A stretch of DNA of 64,000 nt from Streptomyces spinosus. GTDB taxonomy: Bacteria; Actinomycetota; Actinomycetes; Streptomycetales; Streptomycetaceae. The notes beneath the pieces are model-generated. The model was not told the DNA's origin and ran no database searches. It saw only the letters and a program-made list of their open reading frames with translations. The translations under genes were made by a program, and so were the position numbers. Numbering within the stretch: the stretch's first letter is position 1; every line of letters begins with the position of its first letter. Where the stretch lies: assembly GCF_020400655.1 (NCBI RefSeq), contig NZ_JAINRC010000018.1, positions 1 through 64,000 on the forward strand. Reading direction: 5' to 3'. This document shows positions 34,820 through 43,075 of the stretch, in pieces.

Positions 34820-36034
34820 ATGCGCCTTGATCCCCAGGCCACCGACACGAGCGGCCTGCGTACCGCCCTGGTCGGCCGCCTCGTCTCCGCGGGGGTCCTC
34901 ACCGACCCCCGCCTCCGTGCCGCCCTGCTCCGCGTGCGCCGTGAGGTCCTGCTCCCGCACGCGTACGTGCGGGTCAGCGACCCGGGCGCCGATCCGGTCG
35001 ACTGGCGCCTCCTCGACGGCTCCCACCCCGAGGACCGCGAGGAGTGGCTCGCCCTGATCCACGGTGACGAGTCGATCCTGCTCCAGCGCGACGGTGAACC
35101 CCTCGACTCGCTCGCCCGCGGGCCGGTGACCGGCGGTCACATGACCTCGATGTCCTCGTACACGCCCGCCACGGTCGAGGCACTCCAGGTCCTGGGGCTC
35201 GCGCCGGGTCTGCGCTACCTGGAGCTCGGGACCGGTCCCGGCGTCTGCCTCGCGCTCGCCGCCACCATCACCGGCCCCGGGCTCGCCACCGGCGTGGAGC
35301 GGGACGCGCACATGGCGGCCTTCGCGCGGCGCAACCTCGACCGGCTCGGCGTGGGCGCGACGATGGCCGAGGGCGACGCGCTCGACGGGCTCGAGGCCCG
35401 GGCGTCGTACGACCGGATCCACTCCGGCATCGGCGTGCCGTGTGTCCCGCCCGCGTGGGTGGAGCGGCTGGCGCCCGGCGGACGGTTGCTGACGACGCTC
35501 GCGACCCGGACGCCGAGCTGGCCCGGACAGCTCCTCGTCACCCGCTCGCACCGGGGCCGGGACGAGGCCGTGCTGCGGGGCCGGCCGCGGGGCTACCGGC
35601 CGATGCTGGGATACCGGTGGCTGTCCGCCCTGGACCACCGCGCGCGGATCAAGGCCGACCCCGGCACTGCGCGGCCCACGCCGCTCGCCCCGCCGCCCGA
35701 CGACGCCTACGGCTTCTGGCTCGCCGCCGCCTACCTCGCGCCGGGCCTGGTGCGGGACTTCCAGGCCCGGACGATGACGATCGTCGCCCCCGAGGACGAC
35801 TCCTGGGCCGTGGCCGGCCCCGCCGACGGGACCGTTCGCGTCCACGGACCGCGCGATGTGTGGGCCGACCTCGAAGACCTCCACGCCCGCTGGGAGGAGG
35901 CCGGCCGGCCGGAGACGTACCGGGTCGACCTCACCGACGCTGCCGGAGACCAGCACGTCGCCTCGGGCACGGGGCCGAGGGCACTGACCTGGACGCTGCC
36001 ACGCCTCGCCTCCGTGCCCCGGCCGGTGCCATGA
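34820..36034 (+). CDS. PIMT-like SAM-dependent methyltransferase
   Basis: This 404-residue protein contains a protein-L-isoaspartate O-methyltransferase-like core (about residues 95-230): GPVTGGHMTSMSSYTPATVE, then the SAM-binding LRYLELGTGPGVCLALAA and the ASYDRIHSGIGVPCVPPAWV block. About 170 further residues of unknown fold follow. Classical PIMT is near 210 residues, so this is an enlarged variant of the kind found in actinomycetes, sometimes with modified peptides. No precursor peptide is adjacent. ATG 34820 follows AAGGCGG; ATG 34796 is an alternative. Confidence 0.85.
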   Translation: MRLDPQATDTSGLRTALVGRLVSAGVLTDPRLRAALLRVRREVLLPHAYVRVSDPGADPVDWRLLDGSHPEDREEWLALIHGDESILLQRDGEPLDSLARGPVTGGHMTSMSSYTPATVEALQVLGLAPGLRYLELGTGPGVCLALAATITGPGLATGVERDAHMAAFARRNLDRLGVGATMAEGDALDGLEARASYDRIHSGIGVPCVPPAWVERLAPGGRLLTTLATRTPSWPGQLLVTRSHRGRDEAVLRGRPRGYRPMLGYRWLSALDHRARIKADPGTARPTPLAPPPDDAYGFWLAAAYLAPGLVRDFQARTMTIVAPEDDSWAVAGPADGTVRVHGPRDVWADLEDLHARWEEAGRPETYRVDLTDAAGDQHVASGTGPRALTWTLPRLASVPRPVP

Positions 36035-36176
36035 CCTCGCCCGCACAAATCGCCGTTGCGTCCTTTTCGGCTCGCTGCTGGGAAGCTGCCTGTCGACGAC
36101 TGAAGTTGAGCTTGCCGGCCTTGACCGCGGTGGTGTCCGCGCCATGCAGAAGGTCATCCGTTCGACAGGGGCAACA

Positions 36177-36211
36177 GTCATGCCGGGCCCGGGGGCCGGC
36201 GGTCCTCTCGC
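36177..36211 (+). repeat. Direct repeat, copy 1 of 2
   Basis: This is a 35-base element matching 37148-37182 at 30 positions, with the first 15 bases identical. Both copies could encode an N-terminus MPGP-x2-GGPLA. They flank the VOC gene on either side. Confidence 0.6.
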
Positions 36212-36228
36212 TTGGAGCCCGTCCGGCC

Positions 36229-36255
36229 TGTCACGGACGTATGTCTCATCCGGTC
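36229..36255 (+). promoter_or_regulatory. ECF41-type promoter of the VOC gene
   Basis: TGTCACG (36229-36235), 16 bases, GGTC (36252-36255). The start codon at 36290 is about 28 bases beyond the expected transcription start. It has the same spacing as six other sites in this window. Confidence 0.5.
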
Positions 36256-36289
36256 ATGCTGAGCAGAGACTTCAGGAAGAGATGTGGTC

Positions 36290-37069
36290 ATGACGACGTT
36301 GCACGTCACTTTGCTCAATGCGCTCCGCGAGGTTCCGGCCGTGGAGCTGCCGCCCTTCGGCCCCGTTGCCGGTGGCCGCCCCTCGCGCCACTTCGCCCTG
36401 GAACTGCACGTACCGCACGAGCGGCACCAAGAACTGGAGGCCGAGCTGCGTTCAGCCTCCGCACCGGACGGGGAGCCTCTGCAGGGACGTGATGCAGCCT
36501 GGCGTGTGGTGGGCGGTTGGACAGTCACCTCACACGGGCGCAGCCCCGAGCTCTACACCTATCGGGTGCAGATTCAGGAGGCGGAGAGCCCTGCGCCCGC
36601 TCAAACGGCTGCGGTCGTCGCCGAAGGTGGCGAGCCACTCGTGGGGTTCAGGCTGGAGCTGGTCGTCCTCCCGGTCTCCGATGTCGATCGCGCCAAGGCC
36701 TTCTATCAAGCGGTGGGGTTCCGCCTGGACGGAGACCACATCAGCGACGAATCATATCGAGTGGTACACATGACGCCTCCCGGATCTCCGTGCTCGATCC
36801 TCTTCGGAACCAGGGTGACAACGGCCCTGCCCGGCACGGTCCGGGGACTCCATCTCGTCGTGACCGACATCGAAAAGGCGTCCTTGTACCTTCGTGAGCG
36901 GGGGGTCAAGACGGGTGAGATCTTCCACGACACCTGCGACATGTTCCACCGTTGCACCGGCGAGACGCGGCGCAGCGGCCCTCATCCCCAGCGGCTCGAA
37001 TACCGCTCGTACGCCACGTTCGACGACCCGGACGGAAACGAGTGGGTACTGCAAGAGGTGCCTGCGTAG
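36290..37069 (+). CDS. VOC (glyoxalase/bleomycin-resistance) family protein
   Basis: This 259-residue protein starts at ATG 36290 behind AGGAAGAG. Residues 1-100 are an unfamiliar N-terminal domain. Residues 122-258 form a VOC module (LELVVLPVSDVDRAKAFYQ, GLHLVVTDIEKASLYLRERG, YATFDDPDGNEWVLQE), with the C-terminal Glu-type metal ligand position present. VOC enzymes handle small reactive metabolites or antibiotics. A candidate ECF41-type promoter lies upstream, linking it to the sigma factor cluster 7-22 kb away. Near-identical 35-base repeats flank the gene. Confidence 0.88.
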   Translation: MTTLHVTLLNALREVPAVELPPFGPVAGGRPSRHFALELHVPHERHQELEAELRSASAPDGEPLQGRDAAWRVVGGWTVTSHGRSPELYTYRVQIQEAESPAPAQTAAVVAEGGEPLVGFRLELVVLPVSDVDRAKAFYQAVGFRLDGDHISDESYRVVHMTPPGSPCSILFGTRVTTALPGTVRGLHLVVTDIEKASLYLRERGVKTGEIFHDTCDMFHRCTGETRRSGPHPQRLEYRSYATFDDPDGNEWVLQEVPA

Positions 37070-37147
37070 CCCGGCCCTCTGAGCAGCGTCTTCGAGGGCA
37101 CCCCGGACCCGGTGACACCACCCCCAGCTCAACGGTGGAGGAGGTCT

Positions 37148-37182
37148 GTCATGCCGGGCCCGCAGGACGGCGGCCCTCTTGC
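37148..37182 (+). repeat. Direct repeat, copy 2 of 2
   Basis: Second copy of the 35-base element at 36177-36211 (30 of 35 matches), located just downstream of the VOC gene and upstream of the hmp stop. Confidence 0.6.
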
Positions 37183-37227
37183 ACGACCGCGAAGAAGACA
37201 ACGGGGGCGGCGCCGACCCTATGAGGC

Positions 37228-38433
37228 CTACTTGCCGAGCCAGAGGTCGGGGCCGAAGACCTCGTAGTGGATGGCGGACGGGTGCAGGCCCTTGGCCAGG
37301 AGCTGGCCCCGCACCGCGCGCATGAAGGGCAGGGGACCGCAGAGGTAGGCGGTGGTGTCATCGGTGAGGTTCAGCTCGTCCAGGGCGACGCGCCCGCCGT
37401 AGACCTGGGGGCCCGCCGCGTGGTGTGTGTCGTTCTCGTACCACACGTGCAGGTCGGCGCCGGGCATCCGGTCGACCAGGTGTGCCTGCTCGGCGCGGTG
37501 TATGTGGTGATGCGGGCTGCGGTCGGCGTGGATAACCGTGACGCGGCGCGCGGCGTCGGTCCGGCCGAGGTGGTCCAGCATCGAGAGCATGGGGGTGATG
37601 CCGATGCCGGCGGAGGCGAGCAGGAGCGGCGTGCGGGCGTCGGGCAGGGTCAGGTCGCCGGCGGGCAGCGACACGTCGAGAACGTACCCCTCCTTCGCGT
37701 TCGCGTGCAGCCAGGAGGAGACCTCTCCGTCCGGGACGGTCCCCTCGGCGGAGCGTTCGCGCTTGACGGTGATCCGCCAAGCGCCGCGGCCGGGAGCGGT
37801 GGAGAGGCTGTACTGCCGGATCTGACGTGCGCCGTCGGGCAGTTCCACCCGGACGCTGACGTACTGCCCTGGCTTGAAGGGCCGGACGGGCCCGCCGTCG
37901 GCGGGGCCCAGGACCAGCGAGACGGCGTCGGGGGACTGCTCGTGGCGCTCGGTGACGACCATCTGGCGCCAGACGTCACCGTCCGCGACGCCGGCGGCGG
38001 CGTAGAGGCGGGCTTCGGCTGCGATCAGCGCATTGGCCATCAGCCAGTACACCTCGTCCCAGGCGGCGGCCACCTCGGGCGTGACGGCGTCGCCCAGCAC
38101 CTCCGCGACGGCGGCCAGCAGGTGACGGCCGACCAGCGGGTAGCTGCCCGCGGTGATGCCGAGGGAGACGTGCTTGTTGGCGATGCGGGACAGGACGGCG
38201 TCCGGACGTTCGTCGGGCCGTTCGACCAGGAGGGTGGCGAAGGCGGCGACCGCTCCGGCCAGTGCCTCCCGCTGCACTCCGTTGACCTGGTTCGTCCGGT
38301 TGAACAGGTTGAGCAGCAGCTCGGGGCGTTCTTCGAACAGCCGCTGATAGAAGCGATCGGTGATCGTGGTGAGGGAGGCTCCCACGGCGGGGAGTGTCGC
38401 CCGGACGACAGGGACCGACTGCGCAGACAGCAT
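37228..38433 (-). CDS. hmp: Flavohemoprotein (nitric oxide dioxygenase)
   Basis: This 401-residue protein has an N-terminal globin domain (about 1-140, proximal histidine in ANKHVSLGI), an FAD domain (GQYVSVRVELP, RQIRQYSLSTAPG) and a NAD-binding domain (LLLASAGIGITPMLSMLDHL), with a C-terminal YEVFGPD. It converts nitric oxide to nitrate using NAD(P)H and oxygen. ATG 38433 is chosen because AGGAG precedes it by nine bases. The NsrR gene lies just upstream on the same strand, and a candidate operator occupies the gap. This matches the hmpA-nsrR arrangement of streptomycetes. Confidence 0.97.
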   Translation of the reverse strand: MLSAQSVPVVRATLPAVGASLTTITDRFYQRLFEERPELLLNLFNRTNQVNGVQREALAGAVAAFATLLVERPDERPDAVLSRIANKHVSLGITAGSYPLVGRHLLAAVAEVLGDAVTPEVAAAWDEVYWLMANALIAAEARLYAAAGVADGDVWRQMVVTERHEQSPDAVSLVLGPADGGPVRPFKPGQYVSVRVELPDGARQIRQYSLSTAPGRGAWRITVKRERSAEGTVPDGEVSSWLHANAKEGYVLDVSLPAGDLTLPDARTPLLLASAGIGITPMLSMLDHLGRTDAARRVTVIHADRSPHHHIHRAEQAHLVDRMPGADLHVWYENDTHHAAGPQVYGGRVALDELNLTDDTTAYLCGPLPFMRAVRGQLLAKGLHPSAIHYEVFGPDLWLGK

Positions 38434-38460
38434 CAGACACACTCCTGTGTTCGATGTTCC

Positions 38461-38487
38461 GAATATTGGTATATGAGATGCATATTC
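38461..38487. promoter_or_regulatory. Candidate NsrR operator of hmp
   Basis: GAATAT (38461-38466) and ATATTC (38482-38487) are inverted arms, with ATATG (38471-38475) and CATAT (38481-38485) nested inside. This AT-rich dyad sits 28-54 bases upstream of the hmp start, where NsrR usually binds. The exact half-sites are uncertain. Confidence 0.5.
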
Positions 38488-38555
38488 AAGGTCGCTCCCG
38501 GTCCTCTGCGGGCCCCTGCCGGGAGCCCTGCGGGCAGAGGAGGCGCCTCGCTTGG

Positions 38556-38999
38556 TCAGCCGACGGGTGCGGCGCCGAGGGTGAGCAGCACGGGCCCGGC
38601 CGGCGACTTCACCAGGTCCGCCACGGTCACGGCGTCGAGCGAGGCGTAGAAGGCCATCTGTGCCTGCCGCAGCGCGTTACGCAGACGACATGCGCCGGAG
38701 AGGGGGCATGGGGTGTCGCCCTCGCACACGACGACCTCTCGGTCGTTCTCCAGTGTTCTGATCAGTTCGCCGACACCGGTGTCCCGGCCCGCGGCGGTCA
38801 GCGACAGTCCGCCGTGGCGTCCGCGCCGCGCCTCGACCACCCCGAGGTGCCGCAACTCCGCCACGGCTTTGGCCATGTGCGTGTACGGCACGTTCATGGA
38901 CTCGGCGATCCGCCGCGTGGTGACCAACTGGTCGCCGTCCAGGACGGCCAGCCGCATCACTGCCCGGAGTGCGAGATCCGTGTATCTGGTCAGCCTCAC
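38556..38999 (-). CDS. nsrR: NsrR, nitric oxide-sensing Rrf2 repressor
   Basis: This 147-residue Rrf2 protein has a winged helix-turn-helix at residues 1-65 (LTRYTDLALRAVMRLAV, VPYTHMAKAVAELRHLGVV) and three cluster-ligand cysteines, C92, C98 and C104, in CEGDTPCPLSGAC. The spacing equals that of Streptomyces NsrR, which holds a [4Fe-4S] cluster that reacts with nitric oxide. It should repress the adjacent hmp gene and probably itself. GTG 38999 has AAGGTG six bases upstream; GTG 39008 is possible. Confidence 0.95.
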   Translation of the reverse strand: MRLTRYTDLALRAVMRLAVLDGDQLVTTRRIAESMNVPYTHMAKAVAELRHLGVVEARRGRHGGLSLTAAGRDTGVGELIRTLENDREVVVCEGDTPCPLSGACRLRNALRQAQMAFYASLDAVTVADLVKSPAGPVLLTLGAAPVG

Positions 39000-39109
39000 G
39001 AGAATCACCTTAACATTGTTTCATCTTAGATTCGTATTTAGATGGTGTGATCCGGACCTCTCCGTCGGGCCCCGGTTGCCGACGTGCCCGCCGCACGCGG
39101 GGGCGATCG

Positions 39110-39355
39110 ATGGCTTCTGGCGGCGTCCCGACCCGCAACACCGCACGAGCCATCGGCGAGGGCGTGCGCAAGGCCCGCGAGGCGTTCGGCGCTCTCTGAA
39201 CCACCCCGACCGACAAACGGCCAGGCCAGCTCGACGGCGCCACCGTCAACCATCTGCTCGCCTGCGAAATGATCATTGTCGACGGCCGCAGAATCCGCGC
39301 CGGCCAGAGCGAGAACCCCGGCAGCGCCTCGTTCTGCCCCCCGACGGGAAGCTGA
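39110..39355 (+). pseudogene. Possible decayed small gene with an in-frame stop
   Basis: One frame shows strong third-position GC over 82 codons but is interrupted by TGA at 39197-39199. The part before reads MASGGVPTRNTARAIGEG and onward; the part after contains RPGQLDGATVNHLLACEM. I do not recognise the family. It could also be two unrelated short frames. It fills most of the gap between nsrR and the acetyltransferase gene. Confidence 0.3.
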
Positions 39356-39418
39356 CCCGTACGGCACTACACTCACCGAGCCCCCCGTCAGAACCCGCGA
39401 AACAAGAAGGCCGTGTTC

Positions 39419-40261
39419 ATGATGCATGCAGCAAGGGCGATCGACACACGACACGGTGACCGGACGCAAACCCGGGAGACTGCCCGCGACTCCGGACCGA
39501 CGGCGTCGGTGTTCGCCAACTTCCGCCAGTACCTGATGGGATGGGACGCGGAGAGCCACCCGGGGCCCGAGGTCGATCAGTTCCGCAGCGGGCTCGCCAC
39601 CCCGCAGTTCAACGGTGTGGTGCGCCTGCGGTCCACGTCCGGGGTGGGGCCGGCCGTGGCGGCCGTTCGCAGGGGCCTGGCGGATCTTCCCTGGTGGTGG
39701 TGGGTCGGGCCCGACAGCCCCGAGGACACCGCCGAGGCCCTGCGGCGCCACGGCGGACAGGAGCTCGCCGTCCTGCCGGTGCTGGCGAGGCCGCTCGGCC
39801 ACCCGGTCGAGACGTTCGACGCGACCGGTCACGACGGTGCACGCGGCAACCTGCGGGTGGAGACGGTGCGGGACGCCGAACGACTGGAGGAGCTGGTCCG
39901 GACGTACCGGACGTCGATGGGTATCGCGCCCGGCCTGGAAGCGGAGATGGTACGCATCGAGTCGCAACGCGAGGACAACGCGGACATCGTCCGGCTGGCC
40001 GCGGTACTGGACGGCCGGGTGGTCGGGTCGACGGTGGTGATCAACGCTCACGGGGTGGCCGGGATCTTCCTGGTGCACGTTGCCGAGGCGCACCGCCGAC
40101 GGGGCATCGGTGCGGCGTTGACGGTCGCCGCGCTCCGGACGGCGCAGGAGAGGGAGATGCGCTCCGCCGCGCTCGTGGCGAGCCCGGCGGGGGAACCGCT
40201 GTACCGGCGTTTCGGCTTCACGACGCTTACCGAGTACCGCCTGTTCGGCTTCCCGGCCTGA
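39419..40261 (+). CDS. GNAT family N-acetyltransferase
   Basis: This 280-residue protein starts at ATG 39419, eight bases after AGAAGG. The C-terminal 150 residues are a GNAT domain, with the acetyl-CoA loop AEAHRRRGIGAALTVAALR and GEPLYRRFGFTTLTEYRLF. The N-terminal 130 residues have an unusual WWWW run (PWWWWVGPDSPEDTAEAL) like other long GNAT proteins with a degenerate N-terminal GNAT half. The substrate is unknown. It stands alone between a decayed gene and a secreted hypothetical protein. Confidence 0.9.
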   Translation: MMHAARAIDTRHGDRTQTRETARDSGPTASVFANFRQYLMGWDAESHPGPEVDQFRSGLATPQFNGVVRLRSTSGVGPAVAAVRRGLADLPWWWWVGPDSPEDTAEALRRHGGQELAVLPVLARPLGHPVETFDATGHDGARGNLRVETVRDAERLEELVRTYRTSMGIAPGLEAEMVRIESQREDNADIVRLAAVLDGRVVGSTVVINAHGVAGIFLVHVAEAHRRRGIGAALTVAALRTAQEREMRSAALVASPAGEPLYRRFGFTTLTEYRLFGFPA

Positions 40262-40327
40262 GCCGTCCCGCCCGCGGTGCGCAGCAGTGCCGCCGCACAC
40301 AGGTCGAAGACGTGGTAGGCGCGTCCG

Positions 40328-40354
40328 TGTCACGGATTCACCCGACGCCCGGTC
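40328..40354 (+). promoter_or_regulatory. ECF41-type promoter of the secreted hypothetical gene
   Basis: TGTCACG (40328-40334), 16 bases, GGTC (40351-40354). The start at 40426 lies about 65 bases beyond the expected transcription start. It is identical in -35 and -10 to the VOC promoter at 36229. Confidence 0.45.
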
Positions 40355-40425
40355 ATGGTGGGAGAACCCTGTCACCATAGTGTTGGTCGATGGTGGGAAG
40401 CCGCCGGACCGTGTCGAGGACTCCA

Positions 40426-40917
40426 GTGAACGCATTACGTCACCGCACGATGCCGGCCGCTCGCAGGCGCCCCGGACGCACATCGGCTGCCACGTGGCCG
40501 GTCTGTGCCGTCCTGACCCTGGTCGTCCTCGGCATCTCACTCCCGCACGACGACGCCGACAAGGGTGTCAATCGTGTCGGCGCCGGGCGTACGTGCCGTT
40601 CCGTCCTCCCCGTCGACCAGGAGCTGTCCTGCGGCACGTACGGTTTCGGTGACCTGCGTTACGTGTGCCCGGCGCCCGACGAGCCGTGGCACTGTTCGAG
40701 GACCACACAGGTGCAGATACGCAACACCGGCCCGTCGACCGTGTACGTCACCGTCATCCACGGCCCGCGTCCCGGCGAGCGTCGGCAAGGCCCGGAGCGG
40801 GAGATCGCCCCTGGTCACACGGCTGGCTTGCGTCCTGGGAAGGGAGACCTGTTGTTCGATCTCACCCTGCGTGGCGCCGGCCCGGTCAAGACCGTGACGG
40901 TCGTCTCCGCGCGCTGA
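40426..40917 (+). CDS. Secreted hypothetical protein with four cysteines
   Basis: This protein of about 163 residues has a basic N-terminus, one hydrophobic segment (about 23-38, AATWPVCAVLTLVVLGI) and a polar extracytoplasmic region. Four cysteines after the membrane segment (TCRSV, LSCGTYG, YVCPAPDEPWHC) could form two disulfides. The C-terminal half (VQIRNTGPSTVYVTV, LLFDLTLRGAGPVKTVTV) looks like a small beta-sandwich. I do not recognise a family. GTG 40426 was chosen because GAGG lies six bases upstream; ATG 40390 and 40450 are alternatives. Confidence 0.65.
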   Translation: MNALRHRTMPAARRRPGRTSAATWPVCAVLTLVVLGISLPHDDADKGVNRVGAGRTCRSVLPVDQELSCGTYGFGDLRYVCPAPDEPWHCSRTTQVQIRNTGPSTVYVTVIHGPRPGERRQGPEREIAPGHTAGLRPGKGDLLFDLTLRGAGPVKTVTVVSAR

Positions 40918-41570
40918 CGCCCGTCCGCGTCCTCGCCGCAGTGCCGTGTGTCGCCGGGACCCCGCGGTTCAGGAGGCGGACCGGTCGGGCGGCCCCGGGC
41001 GCCCGTCGCCGACAGGGTGGCCGGGGCGACGCCCGGGCCCGCGTCGGCACTGACGGCGTCCAGCCGGCCGAGACTGCGGGCGCCCCGCGGCGGGTAGGCC
41101 GGTACGCCACGACACCCGCGAGCGGGCACGGGCGGAACGCGGTGAGGAGAGGATGACGAAGTGCCCGGGCCACGCGCCATCGGGTACGACACCGGGACGG
41201 CCGGTCGACGGTACGAGGTGATCCCTGCACAGTCAGCGCTGCGGCAACGCCCGGAACGACGCCCAGGGGGTGCGGCCGTGCAGGGTGAAGTCGGCCCGGA
41301 CGGCCACGCCGGCCTGCATCAGGTCGGCGCTCAGCCGACGGCGCCACCACGGTCGAGGGCTCGCCGGGCACCGGCTCGGCGTCTCTCGGCGCCGGGCGCA
41401 GGCGGTCAGACGCAGGGAGCGGGATGCCGCCGCCGACCAGCCTCCGTGTGCACCCCGCCCCGGCAGTCGCCGGATCAGGCCCGGCGCGGACGACTCACGG
41501 ATTCCCGCGCGGAGCTCCCCGGCCCCCGCGAGAGCCTGGAGATCGTCAGCGGCGGGCCGGGGCAGGGGAA
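40918..41570. other. Region with only a gene fragment
   Basis: No intact gene is seen in 653 bases. A minus-strand stretch ending at 41233 keeps strong codon bias (see the separate entry). The rest shows no supported start or family. Confidence 0.4.
41233..41373 (-). pseudogene. C-terminal fragment of an unknown gene
   Basis: The minus-strand frame ending with TGA at 41233-41235 reads RPWWRRRLSADLMQAGVAV and then ADFTLHGRTPWASFRALPQR, with very high third-position GC. No start codon with an RBS exists upstream and the bias fades beyond about 41,373. It looks like the remaining tail of a gene. The family is not recognised. Confidence 0.35.
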
Positions 41571-42338
41571 TCAGATGAGTTCCAGCCCGCCGTCGACGGT
41601 GATCACCTGACCGGTCGCATGACGTCCGGCGGGATCGGCCATACGAAGGATCCAGTAGGCCACCTCATCAGCGCTCGCGATGTGGTGTGTGGGGATACGG
41701 TCGCGCTCGTAGGCGTACATGTCCTCGGCGGCCTCCGGCGTCAGGCCGGCGTGCAGCATGACGTCGGTCCGGGTGGGGCCGGGAGCGACCGAGTTGACCC
41801 GGACACCTTCGCCGGCGAGTTCGAGGGCCCAGCTCCGCGTCATCTGCTCGACGGCCGCCTTGGTGGCCGAGTAGTGCGCGCCACCCGCCATGGGGCGATG
41901 GCCGTAGGTACTGGAGAGGTTGATGATCGAGCCGGAAGTCCGCCGTAGGTGAGGCAGGGCCTCGTGGGCCAGCAGGCTCGGAGCGACGACGTTGAGTGCG
42001 AGCAGATCGACGATCGTTTGCTTGTTGGTCTCCGCCAGTGGCATGACCGCCGTCGCGCCGGCGTTGTTGATGAGGTGGTCGAGGCGGCCCCAGCGTCCCA
42101 CGGCGGTACTGACAACCTTGGCAGGTGCTCCTTCGCCGCAAATGTCGATCGCCAGGACGTCGATGTTGTCATGGGCCGCGGCCGTCTCGTTCAGCGGCGC
42201 CTCACGTCGCCCCACGCCCAGTACGTGGGCGCCGGCCTCGGCGAATGCGATGGCCGTGGCCCGGCCGATGCCGGATCCGGCGCCGGTGACGATCGCGACA
42301 TGGCCGGAGAGGTTTCGGTCGAGGGGGTCGGCAGGCAT
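41571..42338 (-). CDS. Short-chain dehydrogenase/reductase
   Basis: This 255-residue classical SDR has the cofactor motif TGAGSGIG (about 18-25), the structural NNAG (about 95-98), catalytic Ser in IINLSSTYGH, the YSATK active-site Tyr-Lys pair and the C-terminal GQVITVDGGLEL. It is probably an NAD(P)-dependent alcohol or keto reductase. ATG 42338 follows AAGGAGGGCTTC. The promoter region carries an 18-base dyad also found before the ArsR gene at 42709-43056, so that repressor probably controls it. Confidence 0.93.
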   Translation of the reverse strand: MPADPLDRNLSGHVAIVTGAGSGIGRATAIAFAEAGAHVLGVGRREAPLNETAAAHDNIDVLAIDICGEGAPAKVVSTAVGRWGRLDHLINNAGATAVMPLAETNKQTIVDLLALNVVAPSLLAHEALPHLRRTSGSIINLSSTYGHRPMAGGAHYSATKAAVEQMTRSWALELAGEGVRVNSVAPGPTRTDVMLHAGLTPEAAEDMYAYERDRIPTHHIASADEVAYWILRMADPAGRHATGQVITVDGGLELI

Positions 42339-42357
42339 GAAGCCCTCCTTGTTCGAT

Positions 42358-42375
42358 GTTCGTTGTACATAGAAC
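42358..42375. promoter_or_regulatory. Operator shared with the ArsR gene, SDR copy
   Basis: On the minus strand GTTCTATGTACAACGAAC, a GTTC-N10-GAAC dyad with an ATGTAC core, 20 bases upstream of the SDR start codon. The same pattern occurs at 43076-43093. Confidence 0.6.
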
Positions 42376-42708
42376 ACTATGGAAAAGCATTGTGTGCTCG
42401 TCAAATGGCACATGGCGGGGTAACGACCACAGTCGTGGGTACCGCGGCGGTCCACCCAGGTCAGGAAGGACATTCGCCGGGCGATGGACTCGTGGTGTGT
42501 CACACGCGACAGAGACTGGAGCATGCTTGACACCGAACGACGCGATCGTTCGGCACCGTGGCACACGGCGCATGAATGCCGCCACACACAACGTCCAGCG
42601 CGCCAGGCGCCGGGTCCGGCAGCAGCGGGCGCCGCAATGCGTACGGCAAGGGGCTACCCGCCCCTGGGTGCACAGCTCGTTGAGCGCGGCGCGCCGACAG
42701 TGGCGTCG
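42376..42708. other. Intergenic region between SDR and ArsR genes
   Basis: No gene is seen in 333 bases. A TGTCACA at 42498-42504 lacks the NGTC partner 16 bases on, so it is not counted among the ECF-type promoters. Confidence 0.4.
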
Positions 42709-43056
42709 TTACGCCGGTTCGTCACGCTCGGTGACATGCTCCCCAATGTTGTCGCCGACGGCGGCGGACAGCAGTGCACGCAAGAGGCCGGGGAAACGGG
42801 CCTCCAGGGCGTCACGCCGCAGCTTCACATAGCAGCGCGTACCCTCTTGACGGGTCTGCGTGACACCCGCCTCGCGCAGCATCTTCAGATGATGACTGAG
42901 AGTGGACTTGGCGACGGGCGCGTTGAATTGGCCCCATCCGCGCTCGGCACCGTCGGACAGGATACGCACGATCCCCAGCCGAGTCGGGTCGCTCAGCACT
43001 CCGAGCAGGCGCGGCAGGGCGATCTCGCTGTCGGCAGGGGACGAGTGGTCCGTCAT
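42709..43056 (-). CDS. ArsR-type winged-helix repressor
   Basis: This 115-residue ArsR/SmtB-like regulator has LGVLSDPTRLGIVRILSDG, recognition helix PVAKSTLSHHLKMLREAGVT and wing QTRQEGTRCYVKLRRD. It lacks the paired cysteines of metal-sensing members, so it may respond to an organic or redox signal. ATG 43056 was chosen; ATG 43065 is possible. An 18-base dyad 20 bases upstream recurs before the SDR gene, pointing to autoregulation plus control of that gene. Confidence 0.92.
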   Translation of the reverse strand: MTDHSSPADSEIALPRLLGVLSDPTRLGIVRILSDGAERGWGQFNAPVAKSTLSHHLKMLREAGVTQTRQEGTRCYVKLRRDALEARFPGLLRALLSAAVGDNIGEHVTERDEPA

Positions 43057-43075
43057 GCCGACCATCGTACCGGAC

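Noticed and set aside
34820..36034. Lanthipeptide or other modified-peptide cluster around the PIMT-like gene
   Set aside because: No precursor, cyclase or protease gene adjoins it. The neighbours are a phosphatase and a VOC protein.
42498..42504. TGTCACA resembling an ECF41 -35 box
   Set aside because: Sixteen bases downstream the sequence is GCAT rather than NGTC, and no plus-strand gene follows.
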